A stretch of 64,000 nt of DNA from Bursaphelenchus xylophilus. Its lineage: Eukaryota; Nematoda; Chromadorea; Rhabditida; Aphelenchoididae. The notes beneath the pieces are model-generated. The model worked only from the letters and a program-made list of their open reading frames with translations. It was not told the DNA's origin and did not search any database. Shown here one piece after another: positions 44,947-55,869 of this stretch (its first letter is position 1; the number at the start of each line of letters is the position of its first letter). The stretch lies in NCBI GenBank assembly GCA_904066235.2, contig CAJFCV020000006.1, positions 7,254,001 to 7,318,000 on the forward strand. Direction: 5' to 3'. The position numbers were made by a program, and so were the translations under genes.

Positions 44947-46313
44947 CACTCCATTTCAAAATGATAGACACGCCTATAAAATCTGCAATTGCGGCGTCGA
45001 CGTGCAGTTGACGGATACGAAACCTTTACAGATTGAAAGAGGAGGTTCGAAAACCTATACCAAAAAATAATCTTTTTTATTGCACTGCAATTGCACTTTG
45101 CACAAAAGATTTTCCAAATTTTGGGTGTTTCAAAAAGATAGACACGGTTGCTATTTTTGCTAAAAACTTGCGAGTATGGGCCCCATAGGGCCTGAAATTA
45201 TTAGTATGACTGTATTGCAACTGTCTGGACTTTATTGAGTTCAAAACGCCCGAATTTTTGTGCAATTTTCCCGGTATTGCACACATACTTCCGTTTTGTG
45301 CAATCTGGCCTGCATCTTTCAGAAGTCCACTTTCTATGGGCACAGACAGTGCAGATGCGACCTATCGTGTGTTATGGACTAGATCCAGTCAGTTTTCACT
45401 GGTATGCAACAAATAAATGCGTGGAAATTGCAAAGAAAACTGATTTCGCAACGATAGTCGTCACTTTTAAAGCTCCTCAAGCGGGTGCCTGTGGTTTTCA
45501 CAACCCAAAAAGCTCCGAACTATCTTGGCGATCAGCAAACAAACGTTATTAAGTAAGCCTTGTGTCCAGGCTCCGTCGGGCCAACGCCAGAAAAGGTGAA
45601 GGTTCCAAAAAACCCTTTTTGACCGATTTTTAAGCCTATTTCGCATAGTTTCGCAAAAGTTTTGTGCACTGCGGACCCGCTAAAGCAGAGCTGCATATGC
45701 TACAGACTTAAACGTTTTTACGAGAACCTAAACATTGCACTCATGAAGTTTTTCTTCCCATCTAGCTTGTTTCGATACGTAGGGCAGCCTTCAAAGCTGA
45801 CCATGTAGCAGCCGAATCAGTTTTCGTTGCAATTTCCACGCATTAATTTGTTGCATACCAGTGAAAACTGACTGGATCTAGTCCATAACACACGATAGGT
45901 CGCATCTGCACTGTCTGTGCCCATAGAAAGTGGACTTCTGAAAGACGCAGGCCAGATTGCACAAAACGGAAGTATGTGTGCAATACCGGGAAAATTGCAC
46001 AAAAATTCGGGCGTTTTGAACTCAATAAAGTCCAGACAGTTGCAATACAGTCATACTAATAATTTCAGGCCCTATGGGGCCCATACTCGCAAGTTTTTAG
46101 CAAAAATAGCAACCGTGTCTATCTTTTTGAAACACCCAAAATTTGGAAAATCTTTTGTGCAAAGTGCAATTGCAGTGCAATAAAAAAGATTATTTTTTGG
46201 TATAGGTTTTCGAACCTCCTCTTTCAATCTGTAAAGGTCTTGTATCCGTCAACTGCACGTAGACGCCGCAATTGCAGATTTTATAGGCGTGTCTATCATT
46301 TTGAAATGGAGTG
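44947..46313. mobile_element. TA-flanked mariner-like palindrome
   Basis: A 1,367-bp element whose ends are the inverted repeat CACTCCATTTCAAAATGATA. It is flanked by TA on both sides (44945-44946 and 46314-46315), as expected of Tc1/mariner insertions. The arms (to about 45440 and from about 45817) are nearly perfect complements. A second copy of the TTTCAAAAAGATAGACACG motif lies about 180 bp inside each end, as for an internal transposase site. The centre (about 380 bp) contains no recognisable transposase. Confidence 0.82.
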
Positions 46314-46315
46314 TA

Positions 46316-47300
46316 TTTCTCCAGTTGACGATGCACAACGATCAGAAAAATTTTTTACTTTAAATGGGGAATCTGATCAGGGAGTTTTGTTAAGACTTAA
46401 TCAAGGATCAAAAATGCCAAATCTTATCAAAATCGGTCTACGGCAAAAAAAGTAGTAGCGATATTACAATTGAAGGTCAAGACCTACAAATAAACTGTTG
46501 TACGTCCTAGCAACTTTGCTGATCATTTATTTGTACCGATTTGGTCATAAAATAGCTTTTTCTACGATTACACATATCTGAAATTTCAATTTGGCGTTCG
46601 GACTGATATTAACCATGTTATACATGACAAAATTAAAGTCAATTTTTTTTACGGATTTGACCCAATTATTCTATAAAATAGGTAAACAAGAGCCACAGTT
46701 GACGAAACTCTCTCTCTTCCCTTCTCTAAAGACCCCAAACCTCATTCTTGACAAGTCCAGATCTGCGCATCTTCTCCTCCAAGAATTCCACGATCGAGGT
46801 TAGTAAAATCTCTCTATTTTCTCCCGTTTCATAACTAATATAGTTATAAAACTGCTCACACGTTCCATTACCTTGGAGTCCTGCTGAGGCGCTTCCTCGG
46901 CAGGATATTGATCTTGATCATGGATAACATAATTTTTCCATCTAAAAGTACTTTACTACTTTTTGGGTTGTCAAGACGAGCTTATTCTGGCATTACCTTC
47001 GAGGTTTGATGGGCCTGGGCATTTTAACCACTAAAAAAATAAAAAACAATGAATTGATGGTGCCTATTTTGAAGTATTTTTGCTACTGCTGCAAAACTTG
47101 TAGACCGATTTTGCTGAAACTTAGCCCGCACGCAGAGAAAGACATGCTGAACAATCCTCCCTGATCAGATTTGTCAAAAAAAGTACTTTACACTCTAGAA
47201 GAGACAAAACTTTTGCAAAAACGGGCATATTTTCGGCCAGTTTTACCATAAAACCATAAGTTTGTTATCTAAAAAAATCGAACTATAATAAACTGAAACG
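46316..47300. other. Non-coding region, no gene seen
   Basis: Contains several segments reminiscent of degenerate repeats (AAATCGGTCTACGGC, GATTTTGCTGAAACTTAG) but no gene. A 70-codon frame at 46591-46803 lacks recognisable domains. Confidence 0.4.
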
Positions 47301-47795
47301 GATTACCTTTCATATGATATAATAAACTTACAAGGGAAGTACTTGAAGTGTGACGCTCAGATTTTGATGAAACTTGGCACAAATTTAGAATAATTTTTTC
47401 TAAGATACATGCGGGAATCCTAGCTCGCGCTTTGCAGAAACAACCGAGATTTTTAGATCGAAAGTCGGCGAAAATTTGGGACTTTTTGCCGAATTTCGGC
47501 ACGAAAAGTTTCATGCCTATTTCAACCGTAAAGAATAATGTTTCTACAAAAAATCAAATTTTTCCGCACGAAACTGCCAAAGTTATGGCCAAAAAGCGGT
47601 TTTCTCTCTGACCGCTCTCCACGTTGAGCGTGCTCTCTCGGCGGCAAAAATCGTTCAATATCTCGGCGGCGCCCGCAAAGCGCGAGCTAAAACTTTCAGG
47701 AATTGATATTTAGTCCATACCCGATGTGTGTGCAAAATTTAAAGAAAATCTGAGCGTCACACTTGAAGTACTTCCCCTGTTAATAAAATTATGGC
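47300..47795. repeat. Inverted-repeat element related to 39.7-39.97 kb
   Basis: Ends share AGGGGAAGTACTTCAAGTGT in inverted orientation (about 47333 and 47780), continuing into GACGCTCAGATTTT. The interior repeats GCGCGAGCTA twice in opposite orientation. The left half matches the repeat upstream of ubq-2. Confidence 0.65.
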
Positions 47796-47935
47796 CCTTT
47801 GATGGCGTATGAGCCTGATTTATCCGACCTGTCTTAAAAAAATTGAGAAAATTAATGCCAAAATTCTTGGCATTCTGTTTCTGTTCGTTGTGCGATGTTC
47901 CGGCCGGAACCTCCAAAATATTATACAGTAGTTGA

Positions 47936-49757
47936 CAGCGAATTGTCAATTTTTTTATTTCGTGTGTAACTTCACTCAGACTCAACAGAATTTGATGAGA
48001 CTAAGAGCGTTTAAGAGGCTGGGAGACACGCTTTAACCTTATGAAATTGTTTTATTTCATATCGGCCACAGACGTGGTAAAAATTTTAAAACAAATTTTT
48101 TTGGGGGACAACGAATTGTCAATTTTTACATTTTGAGGCATAAGATCTCAATAAACCAGCATATAAGGACTAGAATGGAGAGTAATCAGTTGCCAGCAAT
48201 CATAGAACAGCATACAACGGGTTTCAGCCATTAGTATAATCTCCTTCGCTTTCTATAGGTCGGGCACTTGGGGGTGGACCATGTACAATATAATGTCAGC
48301 CTGGGGGCTTCCTAGGCCGAAATTATCTAATATTCCGGTTTTTTATGGGCGGTTACATCTTACTACGCTAGGGCAAGTCAAAAAATTACACCTAACGGGT
48401 TACACTTGCGCCTTGTTACCTCGAATATAAGGCGTGTGCGTTAGTAATTCGCGGCGAAATACAGACAGAAACTCGATTTCCTGTCTGGGTGGCACCCAGA
48501 CAAGAAATGCGTATTTTTGTCTAAAATTGCGCAACATTGCGCAATATTGCGCAATTTTCTGCTCTCTCCCCGTGGAGATTTTTTTCTTTTTTTCTCTACC
48601 CAGACAGGATTCGCCTTATCCTGTCTGTGAGCCTACCAGACAGGAAATCGAGTTTTTGTCTGTATTTCGCCGCGAATTACTAACGCACACGCCTTATATG
48701 TTAATCATGGCCTTTCATACTGTTGGTCAGAGTATCAAAAATCAAAAAATGTCGCGCATGAAGATCGTTGGAGAAACCTTCTATATTTGAAAACAAACTA
48801 CACTAAAAGACAAATATTCAGTGCCTTTCACATGTCAGTACCAGCACTCATGGAAGAGGTATGCAGAGGGAAATATTTGGATTTACATGAATTTTCACGT
48901 CGGGTTTGCAACACCCAGAAAAATTCTTATTTCTTGAAGCCTGCAACTTCCAAGACATTTTATTAGCATATTAGAGATTTTTACAAGCATTAAAAATATT
49001 AGTTTTAACGTTTAAAAACGCAGAAGACGCGCAATAAAATGATTAATATACTCACCACCCTAGTGTGGCACAAGAATTAATTGGACCGTCAGAATCTCAC
49101 CCGGAAATTTCAGGGCGTCGAGACAGGTAATGAAATAATTTGTAGAATGTCGTTAGTTTGGCCGTAAAGGAGGATTAAATGAACCTATGCCCCCTGTCGG
49201 CAAAAAAATTATCGATTTTTGGGCGAAACACAGAGTTTAAATGACCAAAAATAATATTATCTGACGAATTTTTGACCCGTAGCCCCTCCAAGTTGTAATC
49301 CGGTGCAAGTGTGTTAAATATATGCAATAATCTTCCATAAAAAACCGGAATATAAGATAATTTCGGCCTAGGAAGCCCCCAGGCTGACATTATATTGTAC
49401 ATGGTCCACCCCCAAGTGCCCGACCTATAGAAAGCGAAGGAGATTATACTAATGGCTGAAACCCGTTGTATGCTGTTCTATGATTGCTGGCAACTGATTA
49501 CTCTCCATTCTAGTCCTTATATGCTGGTTTATTGAGATCTTATGCCTCAAAATGTAAAAATTGACAATTCGTTGTCCCCCAAAAAAATTTGTTTTAAAAT
49601 TTTTACCACGTCTGTGGCCGATATGAAATAAAACAATTTCATAAGGTTAAAGCGTGTCTCCCAGCCTCTTAAACGCTCTTAGTCTCATCAAATTCTGTTG
49701 AGTCTGAGTGAAGTTACACACGAAATAAAAAAATTGACAATTCGCTGTCAACTACTG
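47936..49757. mobile_element. TA-flanked palindrome with nested insertion
   Basis: Ends are CAGTAGTTGACAGCG and its complement, each flanked by TA (47934-47935 and 49758-49759). The arms match for about 400 bp (through TTTCATAAGGTTAAAGCG and TCGGGCACTTGGGGGTGGAC) to about 48345 on the left and from about 49335 on the right. The middle carries another inverted-repeat element at 48426-48698. No transposase is visible. Confidence 0.8.
48426..48698. mobile_element. Nested MITE with about 60-bp inverted ends
   Basis: Ends TATAAGGCGTGTGCGTTAGT and the exact complement. The repeats run through TTCGCGGCGAAATACAGAC and CTCGATTTCCTGTCTG, and the interior contains TTGCGCAACATTGCGCAATA. It lies within the 47.9-49.8 kb palindrome. 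A related end (CACACGCCTTATATTATAAC) occurs at about 20.05 kb. Confidence 0.82.
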
Positions 49758-50607
49758 TATAGTAGCTTTATGGTTTCACGAATTTTTTGTAGGTTTTGGC
49801 TAGCTCCTGCCACAATTATTGTTATACTACTTACACTAGCGGACCTTACTGCACCGGGACTGACTTCCATCGGGCCGTGACAGAGAGAGCCATATCTAGG
49901 CCAAATCACCAAAATAAATTTGGCTGCCATGCCAACACATCGGCTAATAATTTTGTAACACGGTAATGAACATCCGACCTGCTCCAAATGGAGCCGCAGT
50001 GTCCGAAAGGGGATGGTGTAAAATGTGAGCGTTCAACATACACACGTGAATTCTGAAAGAGCGAACAAAATTGGAACTGGGACGATTCGAGAAAATTACG
50101 ATTGGGGAAACCGAAAAGTATTATTTTTCTTCGATGCCAGTGAGAAATTATAGATAGTTACTTTTTTCCTTAAAAGACGATTTCTGGCTCGCTGCGTCAG
50201 CCAATACGAGGGGCCGGACATTCAAAAAAATTTTTTTTGAGTTTTTTGGCCTAAGATGTTGGTATAGGTCACTAAAACACATTCCCAAAATTTTTCTGCC
50301 CAGAAATGCCCGGAAGGTGGAAATTTGCATACGGATATTACCGTGCTTCTGAGCTCTGCTGTTGCCGTCGCAATAAAGAAAACTTGACGAAACCGACGCC
50401 ATATAGATTTTGCGGGACGGCGAATTCAAAAATCGCAATTTCAAGTTGGTAGGATTACTGTAACATACTGTTTCTAATCTCCGGTCGATAAAAATCGACC
50501 GTATCTCCTTTAAATCAAAAATCCCACAAGATTTTATTGCAGATTTGGAATCAGCGTAAAATTCTGGTCTAGGAACATGTAATTTGCATCCTTGATTCCG
50601 TGGCAGA

Positions 50608-50690
50608 TAAATCATGGCGCAGTGGGTTTTGACGAAAACTAGTAATCTGACGACCCTGGTTCGATCCCCGCTGGAGACAAATATTGTAAA
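50608..50690 (+). repeat. tRNA-like unit with A and B boxes (left arm)
   Basis: TGGCGCAGTGGG fits the pol III A-box and GGTTCGATCCC fits the B-box, at tRNA-like spacing. The flanking acceptor strands do not pair well, so I read this as a tRNA-derived SINE-like unit rather than a functional tRNA gene. Confidence 0.6.
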
Positions 50691-51509
50691 AAAGATGGAA
50701 ATGACATTTGATGGAATTATGAGGGTTGTATGAGCTACGCTGAGTATTTTTAGACATCAATGGAACATGAATTTGAGGTTAAAACAGGATTTATATTATT
50801 TTAGTCTCGGAATCCGTGAAAAATAAAACTGCTTCAAACGGGCTGAAATTGATAACACCTATTCTAGGCCTAATTCTAAGAAACTTTTACGTTAACTTTT
50901 TCTTATTAGATTACTATATCGTGGATTACGGTAACAAAAAGCTCGGCTTCCTTAAAGGCGATTGCTTCAAAATTCTCGAATAAAATTAAAATTTTTTTTG
51001 GTTATATTATTCAAACGGCAGAAAGCGGGCATGCCTCATATTTAAAATGCAATTTTAACTCATTTTCAGTGTGAATTAATATCATCATCCATTGGTGATA
51101 TTGTGTCAGATAACTCAGGTATTTCAAAACGTACGGCCATAAACGAACTATTAATGCGCAAGCCCACTCGTTCTTAACCATTCCTACAATCTTCGTGATA
51201 TTCCGATGGCTCTGCGCCTTGTGGCATGAAAAAACAAAATTGGGTTTTATGTTACCGTAATCCACGATACAGTAATCTAACGAAAAAAAGTTAACGCAAA
51301 AGTTTCTAAAAATTAGGCCTAGAATAGGTGTTATCAATTTCAGCCCGTTTGAAGCAGTTTTATTTTTCACGGATTCCGAGACTAAAGTAATATAAATCCT
51401 GTTTTAACCTCAAATTCATGTTCCATTGATGTCTAAAAATACTCAGCGTTGCTCATATAACCCTCATAATTCCATTAAATGTCATTTCCATTTTTTTTTA
51501 CAATATTTG

Positions 51510-51593
51510 TCTCCAGCGGGGATCGAACCAGGGTCGTCAGATTACTAGTTTTCGTCAAAACCCACTGCGCCATGATTTATCTGCCACGGAATC
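51510..51593 (-). repeat. tRNA-like unit with A and B boxes (right arm)
   Basis: Mirror copy of the left-arm unit: B-box complement GGGATCGAACC and A-box complement CCCACTGCGCCA on the plus strand. Sequence is almost unchanged relative to the left copy. Confidence 0.6.
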
Positions 51594-52167
51594 AAGGATG
51601 CAAATTACATGTTCCTAGACCAGAATTTTACGCTGATTCCAAATCTGCAATAAAATCGTGTGGGATTTTTGATTTGAAGGAGATACGGTCGATTTTTATC
51701 GACCGAAGGTCAAAAACTGTATGTTACAGTAATCCTACCAACTTGAAATTGCGATTTTTGAATTCGCCATCCACCAAAACCTATATGGTGTCGGTTTCGT
51801 CAAGCTGTCTTTATTGCGACGGCAACAGCAGAGCTCAGAAGGACGGTTATAACCGTATGCAAATTTCTACCTTCCGGGCATCACTGGGCAAAAAAATTTT
51901 GGGAATGTGTTTTAGTGACCTATACCAACATTTTAACAGCGCCATCGAAACCCCCCAAATCGAGTACTTATTGTGAAAAAATTCAAAGAATTACTACTTT
52001 ACAGTACTACGTAAGGGAAAAAGTAACTATCAAAAAATGAGTGTCATTTTCGAAATCAGCACCCGCGATTATCCTAATTTCACACTTCCATCGATGAAAA
52101 ATAATGCTTTTCGGTTTCCCCCAATCGTCCAACTCCGTACAAAATTTAGTAGGAATCCGTTTTTTCT

Positions 52168-52325
52168 ATCAGTCTGTCGGGAAAATAACGGCGGGACGTC
52201 GTGCCTTGGAATCGCCAATCATCGCTTTGCGACGGCTAGCCGCAGCTGGGGATTTGGTGCGCGACTGGACGCTTTTTTCGACGAGGCGAAACATTTTGCT
52301 GCCTTTATTTTCCCGACAGACTGAT
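52168..52325. mobile_element. MITE, AGTCTGTCGGGAAAATAACG family, copy 1
   Basis: Left end ATCAGTCTGTCGGGAAAATA is inverted at the right end. 158 bp. The interior includes a TCGCTTTGCGACGGCTAGC hairpin-like segment. Two further copies are at 61333-61493 and 62002-62156. Confidence 0.85.
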
Positions 52326-52354
52326 ATCTGCCGAATGGTCTTGGGCGACGAAAA

Positions 52355-52805
52355 ATATCGGCGCTACGACGTTTCGGGTCAGGGACAACTCGGGTCAACG
52401 ATACCGTTTAATATTTTCGCTTCGGGACAGGGAAAAAAGAATTTTTTGGTGAATTTAAAATTTTTTTGAAATGTTTTCGCTTCGGGACTTGGGAAAAGGG
52501 ATTTTTTGGAGAATTTGAACAAAATTTGAAATGTTTTCGCTTTTATTTGCGTAAAATCATTACGACTATCTTCTTAATCCGCTCTCTGGCACTGACTGTG
52601 TTTAAATCCCGTGCTTCCAGTTAAAACATAAACAATGGATACGATTTTCTTATTTGCTCGTCGCTTATAAACACTACTTTCCTAAAAAATTAAAAACTAA
52701 ACCTCAATTCTCCAAAAAAATCCTTTTCCCAAGTCCCGAAACGAAAACATTTCAAAAAAATTTTTAAATTCACCAAAAAATTCTTTTTTCCCAGTCCCGA
52801 CACAG
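52355..52805. mobile_element. TCGGGTCAACGACA-family element, truncated
   Basis: The left end (GGCGCTACGACGTTTCGGGT) and several TTCGCTTCGGGAC repeats match the elements at 7.2 and 56.3 kb. The right end stops at CCCAGTCCCGACA without the full terminal array. Confidence 0.65.
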
Positions 52806-52970
52806 GGAACTCAAAATCACTTATAAAAACTTTTATTTACTTATAAAAACTTCAAGTTTTTATAAGTAAATAAAAGTTCTTATAAGTGATTTTCAAATCA
52901 CTTATAGGTAATTTTTATTTTCGGTGCCCGGGAAATTCACTTATAGGTAATTATAAATACTTATAGGTAA
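52806..52970. repeat. Palindromic ACTTATAAGT-type low-complexity block
   Basis: Repeated CACTTATAAAAAC, TATTTACTTATAA and their complements. A related block lies at 55870-56035. Each could fold into hairpins. Confidence 0.6.
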
Positions 52971-53093
52971 CAGAAAATTATGCACAGTGCACACGCCAAT
53001 TTGATTTTGGAAAAAATATATTTCTGTCAAAAGCTGGAGCTGCGCCCCACACTTCTGAAAATAGAAGTGTGGGGCGCAGCCCCACACTAAAAA

Positions 53094-53250
53094 GGATTTT
53101 TTTCCAAAAAAATCCCCGCCGGGCAAAAAATTAAATCGAAATTTTCTCGGGAATTAATGTTCCGATTTTCAAAATTTTGACGGATTCTGAAAGTCCGTGC
53201 TTCAAAGCACATAATATCCTAAAAATCAAGAGGATCTGCTTATAAAAAAC
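53094..53250. repeat. Third copy of the duplicated intron unit
   Basis: Matches, in the same orientation, the two introns of the adjacent gene (53438-53619 and 53770-53952), including GGGAATTAATGTTCCGATTT and the donor-proximal GAGGATCTGCTTATAAAA. It lies beyond the gene's poly(A) signal, so it is an extra duplicate. Confidence 0.7.
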
Positions 53251-53314
53251 CACACTCACACCTTTTTAATATTATTTATAAGCGATAAACTGAAAAATTA
53301 TTTCGAAAATTGCT

Positions 53315-54147
53315 TTATTTAATTTTTATTGTGAATTCCCCAATTTTTGTCCTGGGGCTCTGGCGGTGGCTGCCCCTTCCTGTCGATTTTGGGACTTGCA
53401 GTACGTATTCGTGATGGGGTTTGTTTCCAAGCACGTTCTGAAACCAAAAAACGTATAAAAGTCAAGGTACTCAAAAATAACCCCACCGGGCACAAAATTA
53501 AATCGAAATTTTCTCGGGAATCAATGTTCCGATTTTCAAAATTTTGACGGATTCTGAAAGCCCGTGTTTCAAAGCACATAATATCCTAAAATCAAGAGGA
53601 TCTGCTTATAAAAACTTACCGATCCGGCCGAAACTTCAAAATTTTCATCATTCTGGGATAGTGCAATATCCGAGATGTCTTCGTTATCTTCCTGGCTAAA
53701 CCCATGCTGTTGTATCCGGGATTGCCATCTTCTGTTAGGTGTTCTATTGTTGACGTTTTGAAGCACATTCTGAAACCATAGAACCATTAAAAAGGATTTT
53801 TTTCCAAAAAAATCCCCGCCGGGCAAAAAATTAAATCGAAATTTTCTCGGGAATTAATGTTCCGATTTTCAAAATTTTGACGGATTCTGAAAGTCCGTGC
53901 TTCAAAGCACATAATATCCTAAAATCAAGAGGATCTGCTTATAAAAACTTACCGATCCGGCCGAAACTTCGAAATTTTCATCATGCTGGGATGCCGTAAT
54001 TTGGCCATTATCTTCCAGGTTTTTGGGTCTTTTGCCCTCCGTCAATCTCTGGATCAGTTGGTCTTGTCTTCTTTTCTTCTCTTCTCTGGAACTCATTGAT
54101 GCGGAAGTTGCCGCGGAGCATGATTTCGAAAATCTATTCGATTTCAT
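53315..54147 (-). CDS. Small basic protein with tandemly duplicated exon-intron unit
   Basis: Three exons (53953-54147, 53620-53769, 53315-53437), all phase 0, give 155 residues. Exon 1 starts MKSNRFSKSCSAATSASMSS and has a basic coiled segment (REEKKRRQDQLIQRLTEGKR). Exons 1 and 2 both end in almost the same residues (ENFEVSAGS), and the two introns (about 183 bp each) are near-identical, so an exon-end plus intron has been tandemly copied. Exon 3 is basic and ends QSPRTKIGEFTIKIK in this frame; another frame is also open. AATAAA follows the stop. I do not recognise the protein. Inside each intron, GATATTATGTGC after TTTTAG could act as an alternative exon. Confidence 0.6.
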
Positions 54148-54159
54148 CTAAATTGAAAA

Positions 54160-54460
54160 ATTCAAAAATCTCGGTTTTTGAGAATGATACGCCCGCAGGA
54201 TAACGTGGTGACCAAAAACGAAGTACCAATCGAAAGCTGAAGCAATGCCCTACAATTTCATAGGACGAGATCCTAAACTTTCACCCGGCAAAAAAACTTA
54301 CAGTTCATTGAAATTGACATCCTTTAATTTAATAATTTAAAAACGTCGCCAAACCATGACGGAAGAAAATTTTATTTGTGTTGTTTATGCAATTTCTGAA
54401 TTATCTGCTTTATTTCTGCGTATTTTGACTATTTCTGCATTGATGTAATTATTTTCTGCC
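54160..54460. other. Upstream region, no gene seen
   Basis: AT-rich sequence upstream of the preceding minus-strand gene, up to the hAT-type element. No ORF or clear motif. Confidence 0.4.
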
Positions 54461-54468
54461 GTTATATT

Positions 54469-54915
54469 CAGGGGTGGTCAGTGGGCCGGGCCGGCCGGGC
54501 TCAAAAATGGAAAATTACAAACGGGCCGGGCCCGTCACGGGCCGGGCCGGGCCGCGGGCCTGGGGTTTTTTCCGGCCCGGCCCGGCCCGTCTAAATTACA
54601 ATGCCAAACCGTTGGCATTCATTGTTTTCGCGCCGGGAAAATTGATTGATGTTGTTATAGTTGCTGTTTCTCAAGTTCTAAAACGTTTACAAGTCTATAG
54701 TTCCATTATAAAACCACAAAACTATCACATTGATCCTTTACTAGCTATATCAACGCCCTTTTTGCCTAAGTTTAGATCCCAAGCTTGGGCGCAGTTCGCA
54801 GAACCCTCTATAAACGGGCCTGAAAAAAGACTAGACGGGCCGGGCCGGGCCGGTAATTAGACGGGCCGGGCCGCGGGCCGAAAATCGGAAAAATAGGGTC
54901 CGCTGACCACCCCTG
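54469..54915. mobile_element. hAT-type MITE with 8-bp target duplication
   Basis: Ends CAGGGGTGGTCAG and its complement, flanked by exact 8-bp duplications GTTATATT (54461-54468 and 54916-54923). Both the terminal CAGGGGTGG motif and the 8-bp duplication are hallmarks of the hAT superfamily. Both subterminal regions are built of GGGCCGGGCC units. The 447-bp element has no transposase, so it depends on one elsewhere. Confidence 0.93.
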
Positions 54916-55336
54916 GTTATATTACGGTATTTCTGCGGAGGGGAACAGTTGACCAAAATGGCCGGTGAGAGACTTGACTCGATCAATTTTTTTCCATTTT
55001 TTATGTTTAGACAAATTGGCGTGCAGTGCAGGATAAATAAAAATTTATTCAAACAAAGTAAAAAACAACTTGACTCTGATATATTACCGGTTACACATGT
55101 GGTTAGCGCATCTTCTGTGTCCTGACGGGGCTAACTTGCTTCTGTGCGGATTTTCTATGGGTACTCCTGCGGCTAGATGCACTGAAAATAGTCAAAGATA
55201 AAGAAAAAGTAAATAAAATTTTCGGAGATAGTTTATTATGAGATCTCATTGAACTCATTTTTTGTGCTTTTCCATCCCAAAAATTAGTTTGAGGTTCAGA
55301 AATTTAGCAATGAGATTTCGAGACATCAAGTTTTTC

Positions 55337-55500
55337 ATGTTGTACTAGGTCCAGGTGAATATTATCAACATACCTGAGGCATCCGAGAGTCATTTTTTCC
55401 AGACATTATGTGCACGTTGCCCATTTACTTCCTCCACGAACATTTTGTGATTATCTGAAATAGTGGGTTCACCTGGACCTAGTACAACATAAGAAAACTA
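55337..55500. mobile_element. MITE with ATGTTGTACTAGGTCCAGGT ends
   Basis: A 23-bp inverted repeat (ATGTTGTACTAGGTCCAGGT and a few more bases) bounds 164 bp of non-coding sequence. The remaining 54924-55336 shows no gene; a minus-strand 26-codon basic tail behind an acceptor near 55182 may be a relic exon. Confidence 0.75.
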
Positions 55501-55663
55501 TGTCTTGAAAAGTTTCTGGCCTTCTGATATGTGGAAGCAGTTTAAAAAACCTACCAAAATCGAGGAAAGAGTTCTTCATCCAAATTCTTGATTGATCATG
55601 CTTGTTTCTAGATCTTCCCAGGCTGTCTGCTCTTCCATTTTGACATGTTTCCTAATCGGGAAG

Positions 55664-55850
55664 TTTCTTATGTTCCGGATTTTTCATCTACCCACTTTCT
55701 ACAGTCCTGTAAAAGAAAAAAACTCACTAGAAACCCCTTACCTTGTTCCATCCAACGTTTAAATACCCTCTTTGACCAGTACTGCTACGAAAAACATAGA
55801 ATTTCTAAGTCTCGCCCATACGTTCAAAAAGCCAAAAGCGTCTTTGGCGC
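55664..55850 (-). pseudogene. Decayed GRF-type zinc-finger fragment
   Basis: On the minus strand, KFYVFRSSTGQRGYLNVGWNK (55742-55804) joins in phase across a 35-bp intron to DCRKWVDEKSG (from 55706). This is the second half of a GRF zinc finger (consensus RKFYVC...C.FFKWVDE). The frame upstream (QRRFWLFERMGET) is separated by an in-frame TAG, and the positions where zinc-binding cysteines belong hold Phe or Trp. I read it as a degraded copy of a GRF-containing gene. The match is short, so the family call is moderate. Confidence 0.45.
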
Positions 55851-55869
55851 TCAACTGTTTTCTTTTCGG

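Larger units (their letters stand above)
50255..51935. mobile_element. Palindrome whose arms contain tRNA-like sequences
   Basis: Arms 50255-50985 and about 51230-51935 are near-perfect complements, sharing TTGGTATAGGTCACTAAAAC, GAGCTCTGCTGTTGCCG and ATCGACCG. Each arm carries one tRNA-like unit in outward-mirrored orientation. Short chance ORFs appear twice because of the symmetry. No transposase. Confidence 0.8.
50075..52135. mobile_element. Composite palindrome with GGGACGATT ends
   Basis: The left end (GGGACGATTCGAGAAAATTACG, shortened here to its first bases GGGACGATTCG) and the right end (CCCCCAATCGTCC) belong to the family at 37.9-39.3 kb. Most of the interior is a different palindrome, so an older element appears to have been interrupted. 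Confidence 0.65.

Noticed and set aside
45077..46183. Two identical 88-codon frames in opposite orientation
   Set aside because: They are the same sequence read from the two arms of the mariner-like palindrome and show no transposase features.
50148..51976. Pair of similar 155-165 codon frames in opposite orientation
   Set aside because: Mirror-image products of palindrome arms; frames start and end with the element symmetry and resemble no known protein.
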